Positions 43,101-51,246 of a DNA stretch of 64,000 nt are shown here, in pieces. The stretch lies in contig JAEYPN010000011.1 of assembly GCA_023410715.1 (NCBI GenBank), positions 21,392 through 85,391 on the forward strand, written 5' to 3'. Made by a program: the position numbers and the translations under genes. The DNA comes from Bacillota bacterium (GTDB lineage Bacteria > Bacillota_I > Bacilli_A > Izemoplasmatales > UBA1188). How positions within the stretch are numbered: position 1 is the stretch's first letter; each line of letters opens with the position of its first letter. Below the pieces are notes generated by a model, which ran no database searches, was not told where the DNA came from, and worked only from the letters and a program-made list of their open reading frames with translations.

Positions 43101-43392
43101 AGGAAAGAGTGGTTCAACAATTAATATTACTAATTCAGTAGTTATGGATACAACAATTATTGGTGCAGTTTCTCAAAAAGCCGGTGTATTAGTTGGTAAT
43201 ATCAACTCTTCTATAGTTAATGTTACTAATGTATATTCAGCTAATGTTACAACTGAAGGTGCATCATTCAATAATACTATTGGTACAGTAATCGAAAAAG
43301 TTAATATGACTGACACCTGGTTTTTAAATTCAGGTTTAAGCACTTCGGTTTGGGAATTTGATAAAGAAAATATTAAATTTACTTTAAAATAG
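37108..43392 (+). CDS. Large multidomain surface lipoprotein: Big_2, lectin-like, GLUG and atrophied-Ig domains
   Basis: The protein has 2,094 residues. The signal ends LVGC (Cys21) and a Thr/Ser linker follows. Residues about 52-132 form a Big_2 Ig-like domain (TWSSSNTQVATVSQTGLVTA). Residues about 145-370 look like a concanavalin-type sandwich (YEGFELSSSLNEWKLNS), a plausible carbohydrate-binding unit. Three GLUG-type beta-helix regions lie at about 499-844, 1237-1565 and 1763-2094. Between them are atrophied bacterial Ig repeats (I-x-W-x-S...G-x-V-x-R-P) at about 848-1236 and 1567-1760. No catalytic residues were recognised, so a substrate-binding or scaffolding role in the surface pectin system is likely. 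GGGAGG precedes ATG 37108. Confidence 0.85.
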   Translation: MKKKILLISTLFIGLIVLVGCRRTTGTTVKPTVKTTVSKTTSSNSSSKSEEIKISSLEITGISEDIVEGDTLQLSVKVLPDAAKSRQVTWSSSNTQVATVSQTGLVTALKEGYAVIKVAGDGKEDTYDVYVTKKEELIRDTTPYEVWYEGFELSSSLNEWKLNSDQIPTEVVGQFREAKSDKFTPTELNNALKLTSSFDTDSKTERGFTAVADGWLQIDMMLTEQNGQMSFEVYAGKDDRLFSIHLHQGGKVRYRIDEADGGGYGIRLETDVDWEVNKWITFVVTWNADVEENEFKTYNAYVLMKDENGEYLKQFAKNIPFFYQELSTSPNWMKIRVNKGNDTDKLEGKDAPNNVTGYVDNIILKSLDDMIKDNKFPRVDDTLVQTENIPTVSAKASVVSKVGEKYQFELFGTSISNKQTEGTLYYLIREMSDFTAPTKEEIKALNQKIMISASSTSINGVIEVSNFDMAKTYELFYIVVNEAGETEVKNIREISGATLVYTAAQLHDALEAGAEHIILANDIDATGYDWIPVSKKYEGVLDGANHIINGLNITGDFVLKLNSSNKTIANGKYAGIFATISSATIKNLIISNSKIDAYERSGLIAGNVAGNLKIENVYIAGLTVSMKYDIDYHGALVGRIQSGSVKVTNVAVSDYSVEYDDSYAKDYVVLNGPKFDPSAADEISVDTTKWGAYGGGFVGGVDSGATLNMNDIQIVNSKIQMFDQAAGGLLGRNSGTTNITNAYVNVEVETPKNAGLVAGDVAGTFTITNALLIGKATATAGSGYIQGKNNSATAITPTNVFALVEITPLAEVPAGVTVITIVNDSLYTNLPTFADLWEVKASYKVLKISLAEIKVVKTDKQKVEEVIDWLSNEMPEALEEDFTLPTTDKNSYNTVITWVLDDSEFARIDNNLLIITRPTYTNGSEDIRLVVKIVLNEEEKEFEFNITIPRLPMSDEEKALKIKESLESLVLGKDVTENFVLPITDSFEYASIISWTSKNEAITIDGANAIVIRPDVDKEDILVELKAIIKVNDALEEFKVTFKVLKKSLDPEVVSADINAALDILYTNKEYSDNFTFISKNDTYDIPINWVTLSQQILITNNYATLIRPAYNEQKTAVMVKAIYEVLGVEKTYETTIYILPVLPTNEELVFELRKVVNKVNLDNLTDNVTLPLTTVYGGIISWVSNNHALSSDGKVTRPNYKTSDSTGDVIATIFVNSESVGEQIILSSKVLMKEPIYISTLAELQAIESGTKEYYILENDIDGEGSTFNAIAKFNGTLDGANHKIFNLKINQALIADTNTNVEIAVKNLIFDNIELIQIDAERAAIIFGKTQGNVTIENVVVTNSLIKIRYAQDYIAALVGRSTSGSINIKNVYVDFMMEIATPAEGETINVAGCGYNGGLIAGLSSGVTANISDAEVYVTVLSPDQVAGGIIGRMQGNAMLENVIVKTTAESRKMIGGVFGDVTGKATLTNVVVTGELTSTNETTVGGVSGSGSANITMSKVHQYNVTFILPETKTPIGVNGIEITRASLFEESWWTLNFVNENDLWIFDTESMFYALKIYELGVRPAVNEDEMILVFDNWLKAQFKDEVTEDFDLVSLFPYRDIVVTFTVESGGAISIDSNKVFVYRPKFGSGDELVKIKATYEIAGQPNEKIFEFKVLEFQPDYSSQLAYAKEYVKNLFNNQDLLALVANLTLPLSDDNNYSIITWSSTNTALSNTGIVTRPLATQNDEEGKLIAIITVSTFNPEVVEFDVKVLKEEAATVISTKEELANFINNGGTGNYILANDIDMTDVTLTGSTKIFEGVFDGNGYTISNISAVATANKMGVFFKTLSGTFKNVNFMNCSYTAGGTGEGASFVTYLVTGGAVIENISFTNVKVINTGSAGYNALVFGDFSTASELPITIKGISINNTEAYNVSGIKYIAAIAGRMNAAGTLNVSNVYINSEILSPVSDSNSQAIAFVLSIINAADITVNIDNVVVTGKATGYKNVGAFVGTGKSGSTINITNSVVMDTTIIGAVSQKAGVLVGNINSSIVNVTNVYSANVTTEGASFNNTIGTVIEKVNMTDTWFLNSGLSTSVWEFDKENIKFTLK

Positions 43393-43404
43393 TTTTTAAA
43401 AATC

Positions 43405-43434
43405 GGGGGTGGATAATCCCACCCCTTTCTTTTT
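43405..43434 (+). terminator. Intrinsic terminator or attenuator abutting the SD of the pectinesterase gene
   Basis: GGGGTGG (43406-43412) pairs with CCACCCC (43419-43425) around ATAATC, followed by TTTCTTTTT. The T-run ends directly at AGGAGG, the SD of the next gene. This is the most GC-rich hairpin seen in the operon. It could cause partial termination, reducing expression of the last two genes, or stabilise the upstream mRNA. Confidence 0.75.
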
Positions 43435-43444
43435 AGGAGGAGAG

Positions 43445-46400
43445 ATGAAAAAATCTTTACTTGTTATTATGTGTTTAATTATTTTAACAGGCTGTGCTAA
43501 AAAAACTTTAACAACTAAAACAACAACTAAAACTACGACTATAAGTAATACAAAGAGTAGTACAAAAAATAGTACTAAATCAACGACTTTACCAACTAAA
43601 AAAGAAAGCACTAGTAAAACATGGGATATTCCAACAACGACTATTAAAGAAACTAGTGATCCAATTTTTAGTGGTATATATGAAAAAATAATGGTTGATC
43701 CTAACGCTTCATCGTCTATAATTGATGGTGTAAAATACTTTAATAAAGTTCAGGATGCAATTAATTATGCTGGAACCTTAAATAAGGAAGTAGAAAAAAG
43801 AATTTTTATTAAAAGTGGAACCTATTATGAAAAATTAAGAATTTCTGTACCATATCTTACTTTAGTTGGTGAAGAATACGGTCAAGTTATTTTAACTTAT
43901 GATGATTGTTCATCAAGAGCTGGGGGAACTTCCGCTTCTTCATCAACGACAATAAATAATGCGTCAGTTGGCTTTAAGGCTTATAATATCAATTTTGAAA
44001 ATGGTTATGATTATAACAATGGTAAAGATGCTGACCGTCAAGCTGTAGCAATTTTAGTTCAGGCTGATCAAGCTGTTTTTGTTAATTGTAAATTTATTTC
44101 TCATCAGGATACTATATATGTTAGATGGAAAGAAAGTGGTGTTGACTATCGCCAATATTTTTATAATTGCGAAATAGCTGGTTCGGTCGATTTTATATGT
44201 GGGGAAGGCATTGCATACTTTGATAAGTGTCGTCTAATTTTAAGAGACAGAACCGAATCAAAAGATAATAATGGTTATGTATGCGCTCCTAAACAAAATG
44301 AAGAAACAAAATATGGATATGTATTTAATGAATGTGATTTAGTCTTTGAAAACAGAGAAAAAGAGGCCGATTCTTATGGCTTATGTCGTCCATGGAGTCC
44401 TAAAGCTTTTGCAACTTTTATTAACTGTTATATGGATTCTACAATCAAAGCTAAAGGATATTATGTTTTAAATAATAATGATCCAGCCAATGCTCGTTTT
44501 TCTGAATATGGAACATATGGTGAAGGTTATGATAAGATTGTTGGAAAACCAACAGATCGTAAGATTATAAATAAAGAATTAGCAGAAGAATACGCAAATT
44601 TGAAAAATGTTTTTGGTACACCAAATGGTTTTAGCGAATATTTTAATGCTAAAAAAATTAAAGATGCAATTTTAAATATTAATGATAATAATAAAACTTT
44701 GGAACAAGCAAAATCTAATTTGACATTAAGTGCTAATCTTGAACAAATATATTTAAACTTATCTTTACCAGTTAATGATGGAAAAATAAAAATTAGTTGG
44801 GAATCAAAAGATAAAACTATTTTAACAGATTTAGGGACAATTATAAGACCAAAAGAAGGTGTAGCTAGCGTTAAATTAGTTGCAACCTTAGAATTAAATA
44901 ATGAGAAGGTATATAAAGAATTTGACCTTAAAGTTGTATCTCTTGAGTATGAGATGGAACATATAAAGCGTGTTAATTTAGGTAAAATAGAAGGATATAT
45001 TGATAATATAATTGTTGATTTATATGATGAAACTTGGGGTTTACCTGAACTTAAGGTTAAAAATTATTTTAAGGATGAGTATTTAGTTAAAGGTGTTGAT
45101 TATACACTTGAGACTACAATCATCTTAGATGGGCAAGTGGCAGATAAAGTTGATGTTAAGAAAGAAGGCGAGTATTTTATCACTTACAAATTTACATCAA
45201 TTGAAAACGATACTAAAATTTTAAAACAAAAAATTATTGTTAAAGATCCTTATGAAATTATTAACTTTACAAATGTATATACTTCTGTTATTTTATCAGG
45301 AAAAATCAAAGTTAAGGCTATTATTGAACAAGAAAACTTAATTGGTAATTACTATTATTTATTAGTTAACAGTAGTGATGTAAGACCAAATTTAGATGAA
45401 ATTCTTGATCCAACCAAATATGGTGGAACAGTTATAGCTTCAGGTAATAACAATATTAATGGTTCAGTAATTGATTTTATAATTACAGGACTAAATAATG
45501 ATAGTAATTATATATTATTTATTGTGGCAAATAATCGTCTTGGTTCAGGTGAAGTTATAACTTGTGATAATATTACAAGTAAAATTATGAATATTGGTCA
45601 GCTTTATATGGCTGCTAATGATACAGACAATTTAAATGCTAATTATGTTTTAGGCCAAGATATCGAAGCCTTAGATTTTAAATGGGATAATTTTAAAAGT
45701 TCAGTTCAATTTAAAGGTACACTTGATGGATCAGGGTATGCGATTAAAAATTTACATATGACTAATATTCAATCAGGTGGTATTTTCTATAAATTAAATG
45801 GTGGTAAGGTTTTAAACCTAACATTTATTGATTCATCTATTAGTGGATTAAACTATATTGGTTTTATTGCCTCTGAAACTAATGGTACATGCTTAATTGA
45901 TAATGTTCATTTTATTAATTCAAGAACAGATGTTATATTAGGTAGTGAAAATGCCGGAGCTGGATATTTTGGTTTGTTATTCGGTCGAGTTCGTGAAGAT
46001 GACATCGTAAATATTAAAAATTCTTCTGTAGTCAACGATGATGAAACCAAAGTTAATGGAGTTAAATATGTAGGTTTAATTGCCGGAGGAATTGAAAGTG
46101 GCGGAATTATTAATTTAGAAAACTGTTACATTAAAGGCGTTATAGAGATAAAAAATGATGTAGCTGGTGGAATAGTAGGACGCGTAAAGCTTGGTTCTAT
46201 TACTATTAATAATTGTGTGATAAAAGTAAATGTTTCTTGTAAAAACTCTGCAGGAATCATTGTTGGAGAAATTGGGGCAGATGGTAACGCCATTATAAAT
46301 TTAAATAATTCATTAATTTATGATTCTGTAGCAATAGGAATTAATAATTCAGAGCAAGTTGAATTTGGCGAAGAAATAAATTATGATTTTTTCCGCGAAA

Positions 46401-46552
46401 ATATCTACTATATCAATGTAAAAAATAATGAATTATTTAAAGAAACAATCAAAAAAGAAGTGTTAACTCAACAATGGTGGAACATAAATCTTCCTACATT
46501 TGATTTTACTAATAAATGGGAGTTAATTGATAATATACCAAAACTAAGATAG
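43445..46552 (+). CDS. Lipoprotein pectin methylesterase (CE8) with Ig-like and GLUG C-terminal domains
   Basis: The protein has 1,035 residues. AGGAGGAGAG immediately upstream selects ATG 43445; an in-frame ATG at 43409 would lie within the terminator. The signal ends LTGC (Cys17). Residues about 75-390 are a CE8 beta-helix with the full signature. HQDTIY carries Asp222, GSVDFICG carries Asp249 (the catalytic Asp pair), and LCRPW carries Arg315. The enzyme removes methyl groups from pectin, giving polygalacturonate for the lyases. An atrophied-Ig repeat (ISWESKDKTI) and other beta domains follow. From about residue 715 there is a GLUG-type region like those of the neighbouring 2,094-residue protein. 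It is about three times the usual length of a pectinesterase. Confidence 0.92.
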   Translation: MKKSLLVIMCLIILTGCAKKTLTTKTTTKTTTISNTKSSTKNSTKSTTLPTKKESTSKTWDIPTTTIKETSDPIFSGIYEKIMVDPNASSSIIDGVKYFNKVQDAINYAGTLNKEVEKRIFIKSGTYYEKLRISVPYLTLVGEEYGQVILTYDDCSSRAGGTSASSSTTINNASVGFKAYNINFENGYDYNNGKDADRQAVAILVQADQAVFVNCKFISHQDTIYVRWKESGVDYRQYFYNCEIAGSVDFICGEGIAYFDKCRLILRDRTESKDNNGYVCAPKQNEETKYGYVFNECDLVFENREKEADSYGLCRPWSPKAFATFINCYMDSTIKAKGYYVLNNNDPANARFSEYGTYGEGYDKIVGKPTDRKIINKELAEEYANLKNVFGTPNGFSEYFNAKKIKDAILNINDNNKTLEQAKSNLTLSANLEQIYLNLSLPVNDGKIKISWESKDKTILTDLGTIIRPKEGVASVKLVATLELNNEKVYKEFDLKVVSLEYEMEHIKRVNLGKIEGYIDNIIVDLYDETWGLPELKVKNYFKDEYLVKGVDYTLETTIILDGQVADKVDVKKEGEYFITYKFTSIENDTKILKQKIIVKDPYEIINFTNVYTSVILSGKIKVKAIIEQENLIGNYYYLLVNSSDVRPNLDEILDPTKYGGTVIASGNNNINGSVIDFIITGLNNDSNYILFIVANNRLGSGEVITCDNITSKIMNIGQLYMAANDTDNLNANYVLGQDIEALDFKWDNFKSSVQFKGTLDGSGYAIKNLHMTNIQSGGIFYKLNGGKVLNLTFIDSSISGLNYIGFIASETNGTCLIDNVHFINSRTDVILGSENAGAGYFGLLFGRVREDDIVNIKNSSVVNDDETKVNGVKYVGLIAGGIESGGIINLENCYIKGVIEIKNDVAGGIVGRVKLGSITINNCVIKVNVSCKNSAGIIVGEIGADGNAIINLNNSLIYDSVAIGINNSEQVEFGEEINYDFFRENIYYINVKNNELFKETIKKEVLTQQWWNINLPTFDFTNKWELIDNIPKLR

Positions 46553-46563
46553 GCGGAAATTTT

Positions 46564-49500
46564 ATGAAACTAAAAAGAGGAGTTTTACTTGTATTTTTAC
46601 TTATATTTATAACTGGATGTAAAAAAATAACATCTACTAGTAAAACAACGAAATCAAGCAATATAACAGAATCAAAAACTAGTAAAATAACAACAAAGGA
46701 AAGCACTAGTACTTTAACCACTAAAAATTGGTCAAGTTTATTAACTTTACCAACTTTACCAAAAACAACAGTTACTACCAAACCAACCAGTACAAAGACT
46801 AGTAGTTCAAGTAATTCTTCAACCATTACTACTAATAAAAAAGTTGTTGTAAATTCAATTCAAGAATTACGTGAAGCAATAAAAAATAATATAGCTTTAA
46901 TCGAACTAGGTCACGATATTGATGCAAATAACTATGATTACTTTACACCAGAAAATATTTTTACAGGTACTATTGATGGTAAAGGACATAAAATAAGTGG
47001 TTTAACAATTGTTGGTAAATTAGAATTTACTCTAAATAGCTCAAATAAAATTATTACAAAGTCGACATATTCAGCACTTGTTAGTACAGCTGATGGCGCA
47101 ACTTTTAAAAATTTAACGTTTGTTGATACAACTATTAAAGCCTATGAAAGAAGTGCGGTAGTAGCTGGTGTAGTCAAGGGTAATGTTTTATTTGAAAACA
47201 TTTATATTGAAAATGTCAAGGTTATACTCATGTATGATGTGGATTATCATGGGGCTTTAATTGGTAGAATAAGTGATGGAAATGCAAATGTTTTAAAGGT
47301 TACTATTAACAAATATCAAGTTATAAAAGATAACTCTGAGGTTCTATCATATGTCGCTATAAATGGGAATACAATTCCTAATGCTTTAAATGAAATTTCA
47401 ACTGATACTAGCACCTGGGGTGCATATGGTGGTATGTTAGTTGGGGGAATTGATGCTCAAACTGAAGATGGCCTAAGCAGCTTAGAAATAAATAATCTTT
47501 ATTTATATGGTGAAGTAAATATGTCTGACCAGGCAGCTGGAGGGATTATTGGGAGGGCGCAAGGACCAGTCACAATTAATAATGCGATTGTTAATGTATC
47601 AGTAGGTTCACCAAAAAATGTTGGCGCAATTGGTGGCGATTTTAAAAACGTTAATTTGAAACTAAAAAATGTAATTTTACTATCATCAGGAAGTAAAATA
47701 ATTGGCAAAGAAGAAAGTGTAAATAAAGATATAATCAATTGTTACTCACTAGGAACCGATATTTTTACTAAAGCTGATAAAGTATATGAAGAATGGTATA
47801 ACGGCTTAAATTTAGGAGAAGCTTGGATTTATAACCCAAAATATAATGCGATGACAATTCGTGGCCACATAAAGGTTGAAGGATCTACAAATGTTGATGA
47901 TGAAGAAGATATTCCAGCGGAGTTTAGTGATACAGATAATGATGCTTTAGCGGTTGGTACGCCATTTTCATCAAACTCAACTTATGCCAATGTGCCAAAT
48001 ATTTCTGTTAACACAATCGTAATTAATGAAAATGACATCGTAGTTGCCCCAAACTTAAGCACTACTGGCGATGGAACTTTAGAAAATCCAACCACTTTAG
48101 ATGATGCAATTAATCGTCTTAAAGCTGGAAATAAAATCTTTTTACTTGAAGGAACTTATTATTTTAGTGGTAATCGTATTCGCTTAAATAAAAACGGCAC
48201 AAGAAGTAAATATTTGCATATCGTAGCTTATAATTCAGGCGAAGTTATTTTTAATTTCAGTGGCCAAAAATATAATTCTGATACGGGTTTAAATGAAAGA
48301 GGAATTCAAATAGAAGGTAACTTCTGGTATATTTTTGGTATAACTGTGACTGGTTCGGCTGATAATGGAATATTTATTAGCGGAAACTATAATATTGTTG
48401 AAAATTGTGTTCTCCATAGTAATAGAGACACAGGTTTACAGATTTCAAGAAGAGCTTCAACATTAAATAATTTTAATCAGTGGCCACATGATAATTTAAT
48501 CCGTTATTGTACATCTTACAATAATGCCGATACAAAAAGCGGGGAAAACGCAGATGGTTTTGCGGCTAAATTAACTTGTGGTAATAATAATACATTTGAT
48601 CATTGTATCTCTTATAATAATAGTGATGATGGATGGGATTTATATGCAAAATCAGAAACTGGGCCAATTGGACGAGTAATTATTTTAAACTGTGTCGCTT
48701 TTAACAATGGAATGTTACTTAATGGTTCAAGTTACTCTGATGGCGATAAAAATGGCTTTAAATTAGGTGGAGCCGATATTAAAGGAAATCATTATGTTTA
48801 TAATTCAATTGCCTTTAGAAATGGAAATCATGGTTTCACTGATAACTCAAATTCAGGACCAATGACACTTATTAACTGTACTTCATTTCAAAATGCAAGA
48901 AGTAACAGTGGAAAAGCTAACTGGGATATGAACAGAGATAATTTAAGTGAAAATTACTCGCTAAATATCTTAGCTGTAACAGATGGCTCAACTGCAAGTG
49001 ATAAGTATGGTGGAACTGGTGAATACATGCTTGTTTATAACTCTAAAAAGTATTATTACGTTGAGCAACTTATGAAAATTAGTGAAAAAAATAGTGGTAC
49101 TAGAGGTATGGAATATACTTTATTGTCATCAAGTAGCTATACAAATATTTTTAAATCAATTACACCTCCAGATGAACTAACAAACATTCATAAAAACCTT
49201 AGAAATAGCGATTTAACAATCAATTTAGGCGATTTTTTAAGGGTTAATGAATTATCTGTTGTTTATACTCTTGGTAAAGACGCAAAACCACTTGGCGCTA
49301 ATCTTCATGAGACATCTTATCAAAAAGAAGAAAGTTATCAAAAGGTTATACGTTTAATTGATGAAATAGGCTTAGTAGAAAGAACTGAAGCTATTAAAAA
49401 CAAAATTGATATAGTTAAAGCTTTATATCTAAATCTCAGTTCTTTAGAAAAAGATTTAGTTAATAATTATCAAGTACTAGAAGATGCAATAAATAATTAT

Positions 49501-50466
49501 CAAACTTTAGAAAAAATATATGTTGAAGAATTAATAGAAAATATTGGTATTATTAGTAAGGAAACAGTTATATTAGAATATCCAAAATTACTTTTAGCTA
49601 ATAAAGAATATCAAGATTTAGATGAAGCAGTTAAAGAGATGATTTCTAATAAAGATAAACTTGATAAAGCCAATAGTGATTATGAAGCTTGTGCTGTAAA
49701 TGCAATTATTTCTTTAATTGATAATATTGGTTTAGTCACACTTGAAAAAGTAGCTTATATTTATGATATAAGAAAAGCTTACAATGACTTAACAAGTGAA
49801 AAAAAACTTTTAATTACTAATTTAGATGTTCTTATAGATGCGGAAGAAGAACTTGAAAATCTAAAGAAAATAAATGAGGTAATAAATTTAATTTTATTAA
49901 TTCCTGAAACAATTACTTTAAAAGATAAAGTAGTAATTGATAATGCAAGTAACGCATTTAATAATTTATCAATTGCTTTACAAGAAAGAATTACTAATAA
50001 AGAACTCTTAGTTCAGGCACTTGATACGTTAAACAAGCTTTTAAGTGATGGAGTTATTTTTGATCCATCAGGTTTAACTATTGGTTCAATTTCAGCTGAG
50101 TATCAAATGCCAGGTGGAATCTTTGCGATTGGTTCATTAACTGATATTAAGAAAAATGATGCATCATTTAGTGATGATAAAAAACTTTCTATTTGTGTTG
50201 ATTTAAATGGTGCGCCAAAAACAGCTTACAACACAGATCGTTATATAAAGTTTAACATAAATAAAGATAATGCAACATTAACGATTTATGCTAAAGGTGC
50301 ATCAAGTGAGCGAATTTTAGAATTAAGAGATTCATTAGGTCAAGTTATTGCATCACAAGGTTTAATTAATGAAAGTATCATTACTTTTACTAATGTTCCT
50401 AAAGGTAGTTATTACTTGGTTTCAAAAAGCTCAGGAATTAAGATATATCAGATAACAATTAACTAA
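46564..50466 (+). CDS. Lipoprotein pectate lyase, PL9-type, with N-terminal GLUG domain and helical C-terminal repeats
   Basis: The protein has 1,300 residues. The signal ends ITGC (Cys19) and a long Ser/Thr linker runs to about residue 90. Residues about 95-435 are a GLUG-type domain related to that of the 2,094-residue protein. Residues about 480-860 are a PL9 beta-helix: DTGLQISRRAS, WPHDNLIRYCTSYNN, ENADGFAAKLT (Lys669 at the catalytic Lys position, Asp664 among Ca ligands), and NNSDDGWDLYAK. PL9 enzymes are endo- or exo-pectate lyases. Three helical repeats (residues about 925-1165, IDxIGxV...) and a C-terminal beta-sandwich (about 1175-1300) complete it. It is the last gene of the operon, closed by a strong terminator. 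Confidence 0.9.
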   Translation: MKLKRGVLLVFLLIFITGCKKITSTSKTTKSSNITESKTSKITTKESTSTLTTKNWSSLLTLPTLPKTTVTTKPTSTKTSSSSNSSTITTNKKVVVNSIQELREAIKNNIALIELGHDIDANNYDYFTPENIFTGTIDGKGHKISGLTIVGKLEFTLNSSNKIITKSTYSALVSTADGATFKNLTFVDTTIKAYERSAVVAGVVKGNVLFENIYIENVKVILMYDVDYHGALIGRISDGNANVLKVTINKYQVIKDNSEVLSYVAINGNTIPNALNEISTDTSTWGAYGGMLVGGIDAQTEDGLSSLEINNLYLYGEVNMSDQAAGGIIGRAQGPVTINNAIVNVSVGSPKNVGAIGGDFKNVNLKLKNVILLSSGSKIIGKEESVNKDIINCYSLGTDIFTKADKVYEEWYNGLNLGEAWIYNPKYNAMTIRGHIKVEGSTNVDDEEDIPAEFSDTDNDALAVGTPFSSNSTYANVPNISVNTIVINENDIVVAPNLSTTGDGTLENPTTLDDAINRLKAGNKIFLLEGTYYFSGNRIRLNKNGTRSKYLHIVAYNSGEVIFNFSGQKYNSDTGLNERGIQIEGNFWYIFGITVTGSADNGIFISGNYNIVENCVLHSNRDTGLQISRRASTLNNFNQWPHDNLIRYCTSYNNADTKSGENADGFAAKLTCGNNNTFDHCISYNNSDDGWDLYAKSETGPIGRVIILNCVAFNNGMLLNGSSYSDGDKNGFKLGGADIKGNHYVYNSIAFRNGNHGFTDNSNSGPMTLINCTSFQNARSNSGKANWDMNRDNLSENYSLNILAVTDGSTASDKYGGTGEYMLVYNSKKYYYVEQLMKISEKNSGTRGMEYTLLSSSSYTNIFKSITPPDELTNIHKNLRNSDLTINLGDFLRVNELSVVYTLGKDAKPLGANLHETSYQKEESYQKVIRLIDEIGLVERTEAIKNKIDIVKALYLNLSSLEKDLVNNYQVLEDAINNYQTLEKIYVEELIENIGIISKETVILEYPKLLLANKEYQDLDEAVKEMISNKDKLDKANSDYEACAVNAIISLIDNIGLVTLEKVAYIYDIRKAYNDLTSEKKLLITNLDVLIDAEEELENLKKINEVINLILLIPETITLKDKVVIDNASNAFNNLSIALQERITNKELLVQALDTLNKLLSDGVIFDPSGLTIGSISAEYQMPGGIFAIGSLTDIKKNDASFSDDKKLSICVDLNGAPKTAYNTDRYIKFNINKDNATLTIYAKGASSERILELRDSLGQVIASQGLINESIITFTNVPKGSYYLVSKSSGIKIYQITIN

Positions 50467-50468
50467 CT

Positions 50469-50508
50469 AAAAGAGGTATTAACCTAGTTTGATACCTCTT
50501 TTTTATGT
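50469..50508 (+). terminator. Intrinsic terminator of the pectin operon
   Basis: AAAAGAGGTAT (50469-50479) pairs with ATACCTCTTTT (50492-50502) around a 12-nt loop, followed by more T. It starts just after the PL9 stop codon and ends the 23-kb transcript. Confidence 0.88.
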
Positions 50509-50525
50509 TATAATTTATATGGTGA
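50506..50525 (+). promoter_or_regulatory. Extended -10 promoter and SD of the nuclease-like gene
   Basis: TATAAT (50509-50514), preceded by TGT, follows the operon terminator directly. No good -35 is present; the -35 region would lie inside the terminator hairpin. GGTGA (50521-50525) is the SD, so the leader is very short. Confidence 0.5.
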
Positions 50526-50529
50526 TAAA

Positions 50530-51225
50530 ATGAATCAGGAAAAGTTTATCCGCGCTTGTGATTTAGTAATTAGCGAAGGAATGGTAAGAGAACAGATTGG
50601 TAATTTAAATGAGAAACTTATTCATAAAGTTTTAAAATATTATTACAATGATAATAAAGATTGTCACGAAGTAAAGGTTAAAAACTATTATGCTGATATT
50701 AAAAATGGTGATGATATAACAGAAATCCAAACTCATAACTTTTATCAGATTAAAAATAAACTTAAAGACCTACTTTTAGATTATCAGGTTAACTTGGTTC
50801 ACCCATTATATTTAGAAAAAATATCTGTCCTTTTAAATTCAACTGGACAAGTTATTAAAAAAAGAAAAAGTTCTCATAAAGAAAATCTATTCTCAATGGC
50901 GATGGAACTGTTTTATATTAAAGATTTATTAAATAATCCTAAGCTTAAGATTACGATTCCTTATCTAAAAGTTGAAGAATATAAGTATGAAGGAAAAAAA
51001 GAAAAGTTAGTTATTCCTGTTGATATTATAAAAGAAGAAGAGCTTGATTTATGCAATTTTTTATTTGAAAAATTGGAATTTACACTTAAAGAATATAGTG
51101 AATTTTTTAAGATTAATAAAAGACTAGCCCAAACGGTTTTATATATTTTACTTGATGTAGGGTTAATTAAACGAGCAAGAAAAGTTGGCAACGCTTATAT
51201 ATATGAAGTAATAAAAAATAGATAA
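50530..51225 (+). CDS. Conserved hypothetical protein, nuclease-like N-terminus plus winged helix
   Basis: The protein has 231 residues. Residues about 28-80 (KLIHKVLKYYY...HEVKVKNYYADI...ITEIQTHNFYQI) have an E-x-K, D, E-x-Q spacing reminiscent of PD-(D/E)XK nucleases. They match a Clostridial hypothetical family that I recall having the same E-V-x-V-x-x-Y/F-x-A-D-I...E-I-Q-T pattern. The C-terminal 60 residues (FLFEKLEFTLKEYSEFFKIN...LLDVGLIKRARKVGNAYIY) look like a winged helix. The activity is unproven. SD GGTGA is five nt before ATG 50530. It converges on the MsrA gene with a shared terminator. Confidence 0.75.
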   Translation: MNQEKFIRACDLVISEGMVREQIGNLNEKLIHKVLKYYYNDNKDCHEVKVKNYYADIKNGDDITEIQTHNFYQIKNKLKDLLLDYQVNLVHPLYLEKISVLLNSTGQVIKKRKSSHKENLFSMAMELFYIKDLLNNPKLKITIPYLKVEEYKYEGKKEKLVIPVDIIKEEELDLCNFLFEKLEFTLKEYSEFFKINKRLAQTVLYILLDVGLIKRARKVGNAYIYEVIKNR

Positions 51226-51243
51226 TTTTTGTTATCTATTTTT
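51214..51243. terminator. Bidirectional intrinsic terminator between convergent genes
   Basis: AAAAATAGATAA (51214-51225) and TTATCTATTTTT (51232-51243) form a perfect 12-bp stem with a 6-nt loop and U-tracts on both strands. It lies between the nuclease-like gene and the MsrA gene and can serve both. The left arm includes the last codons of the plus-strand gene. Confidence 0.82.
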
Positions 51244-51246
51244 CTT

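Noticed and set aside
43409..43444. Upstream ATG start for the pectinesterase
   Set aside because: It lies in the terminator hairpin and lacks an SD; ATG 43445 follows AGGAGGAGAG and begins a normal lipoprotein signal.
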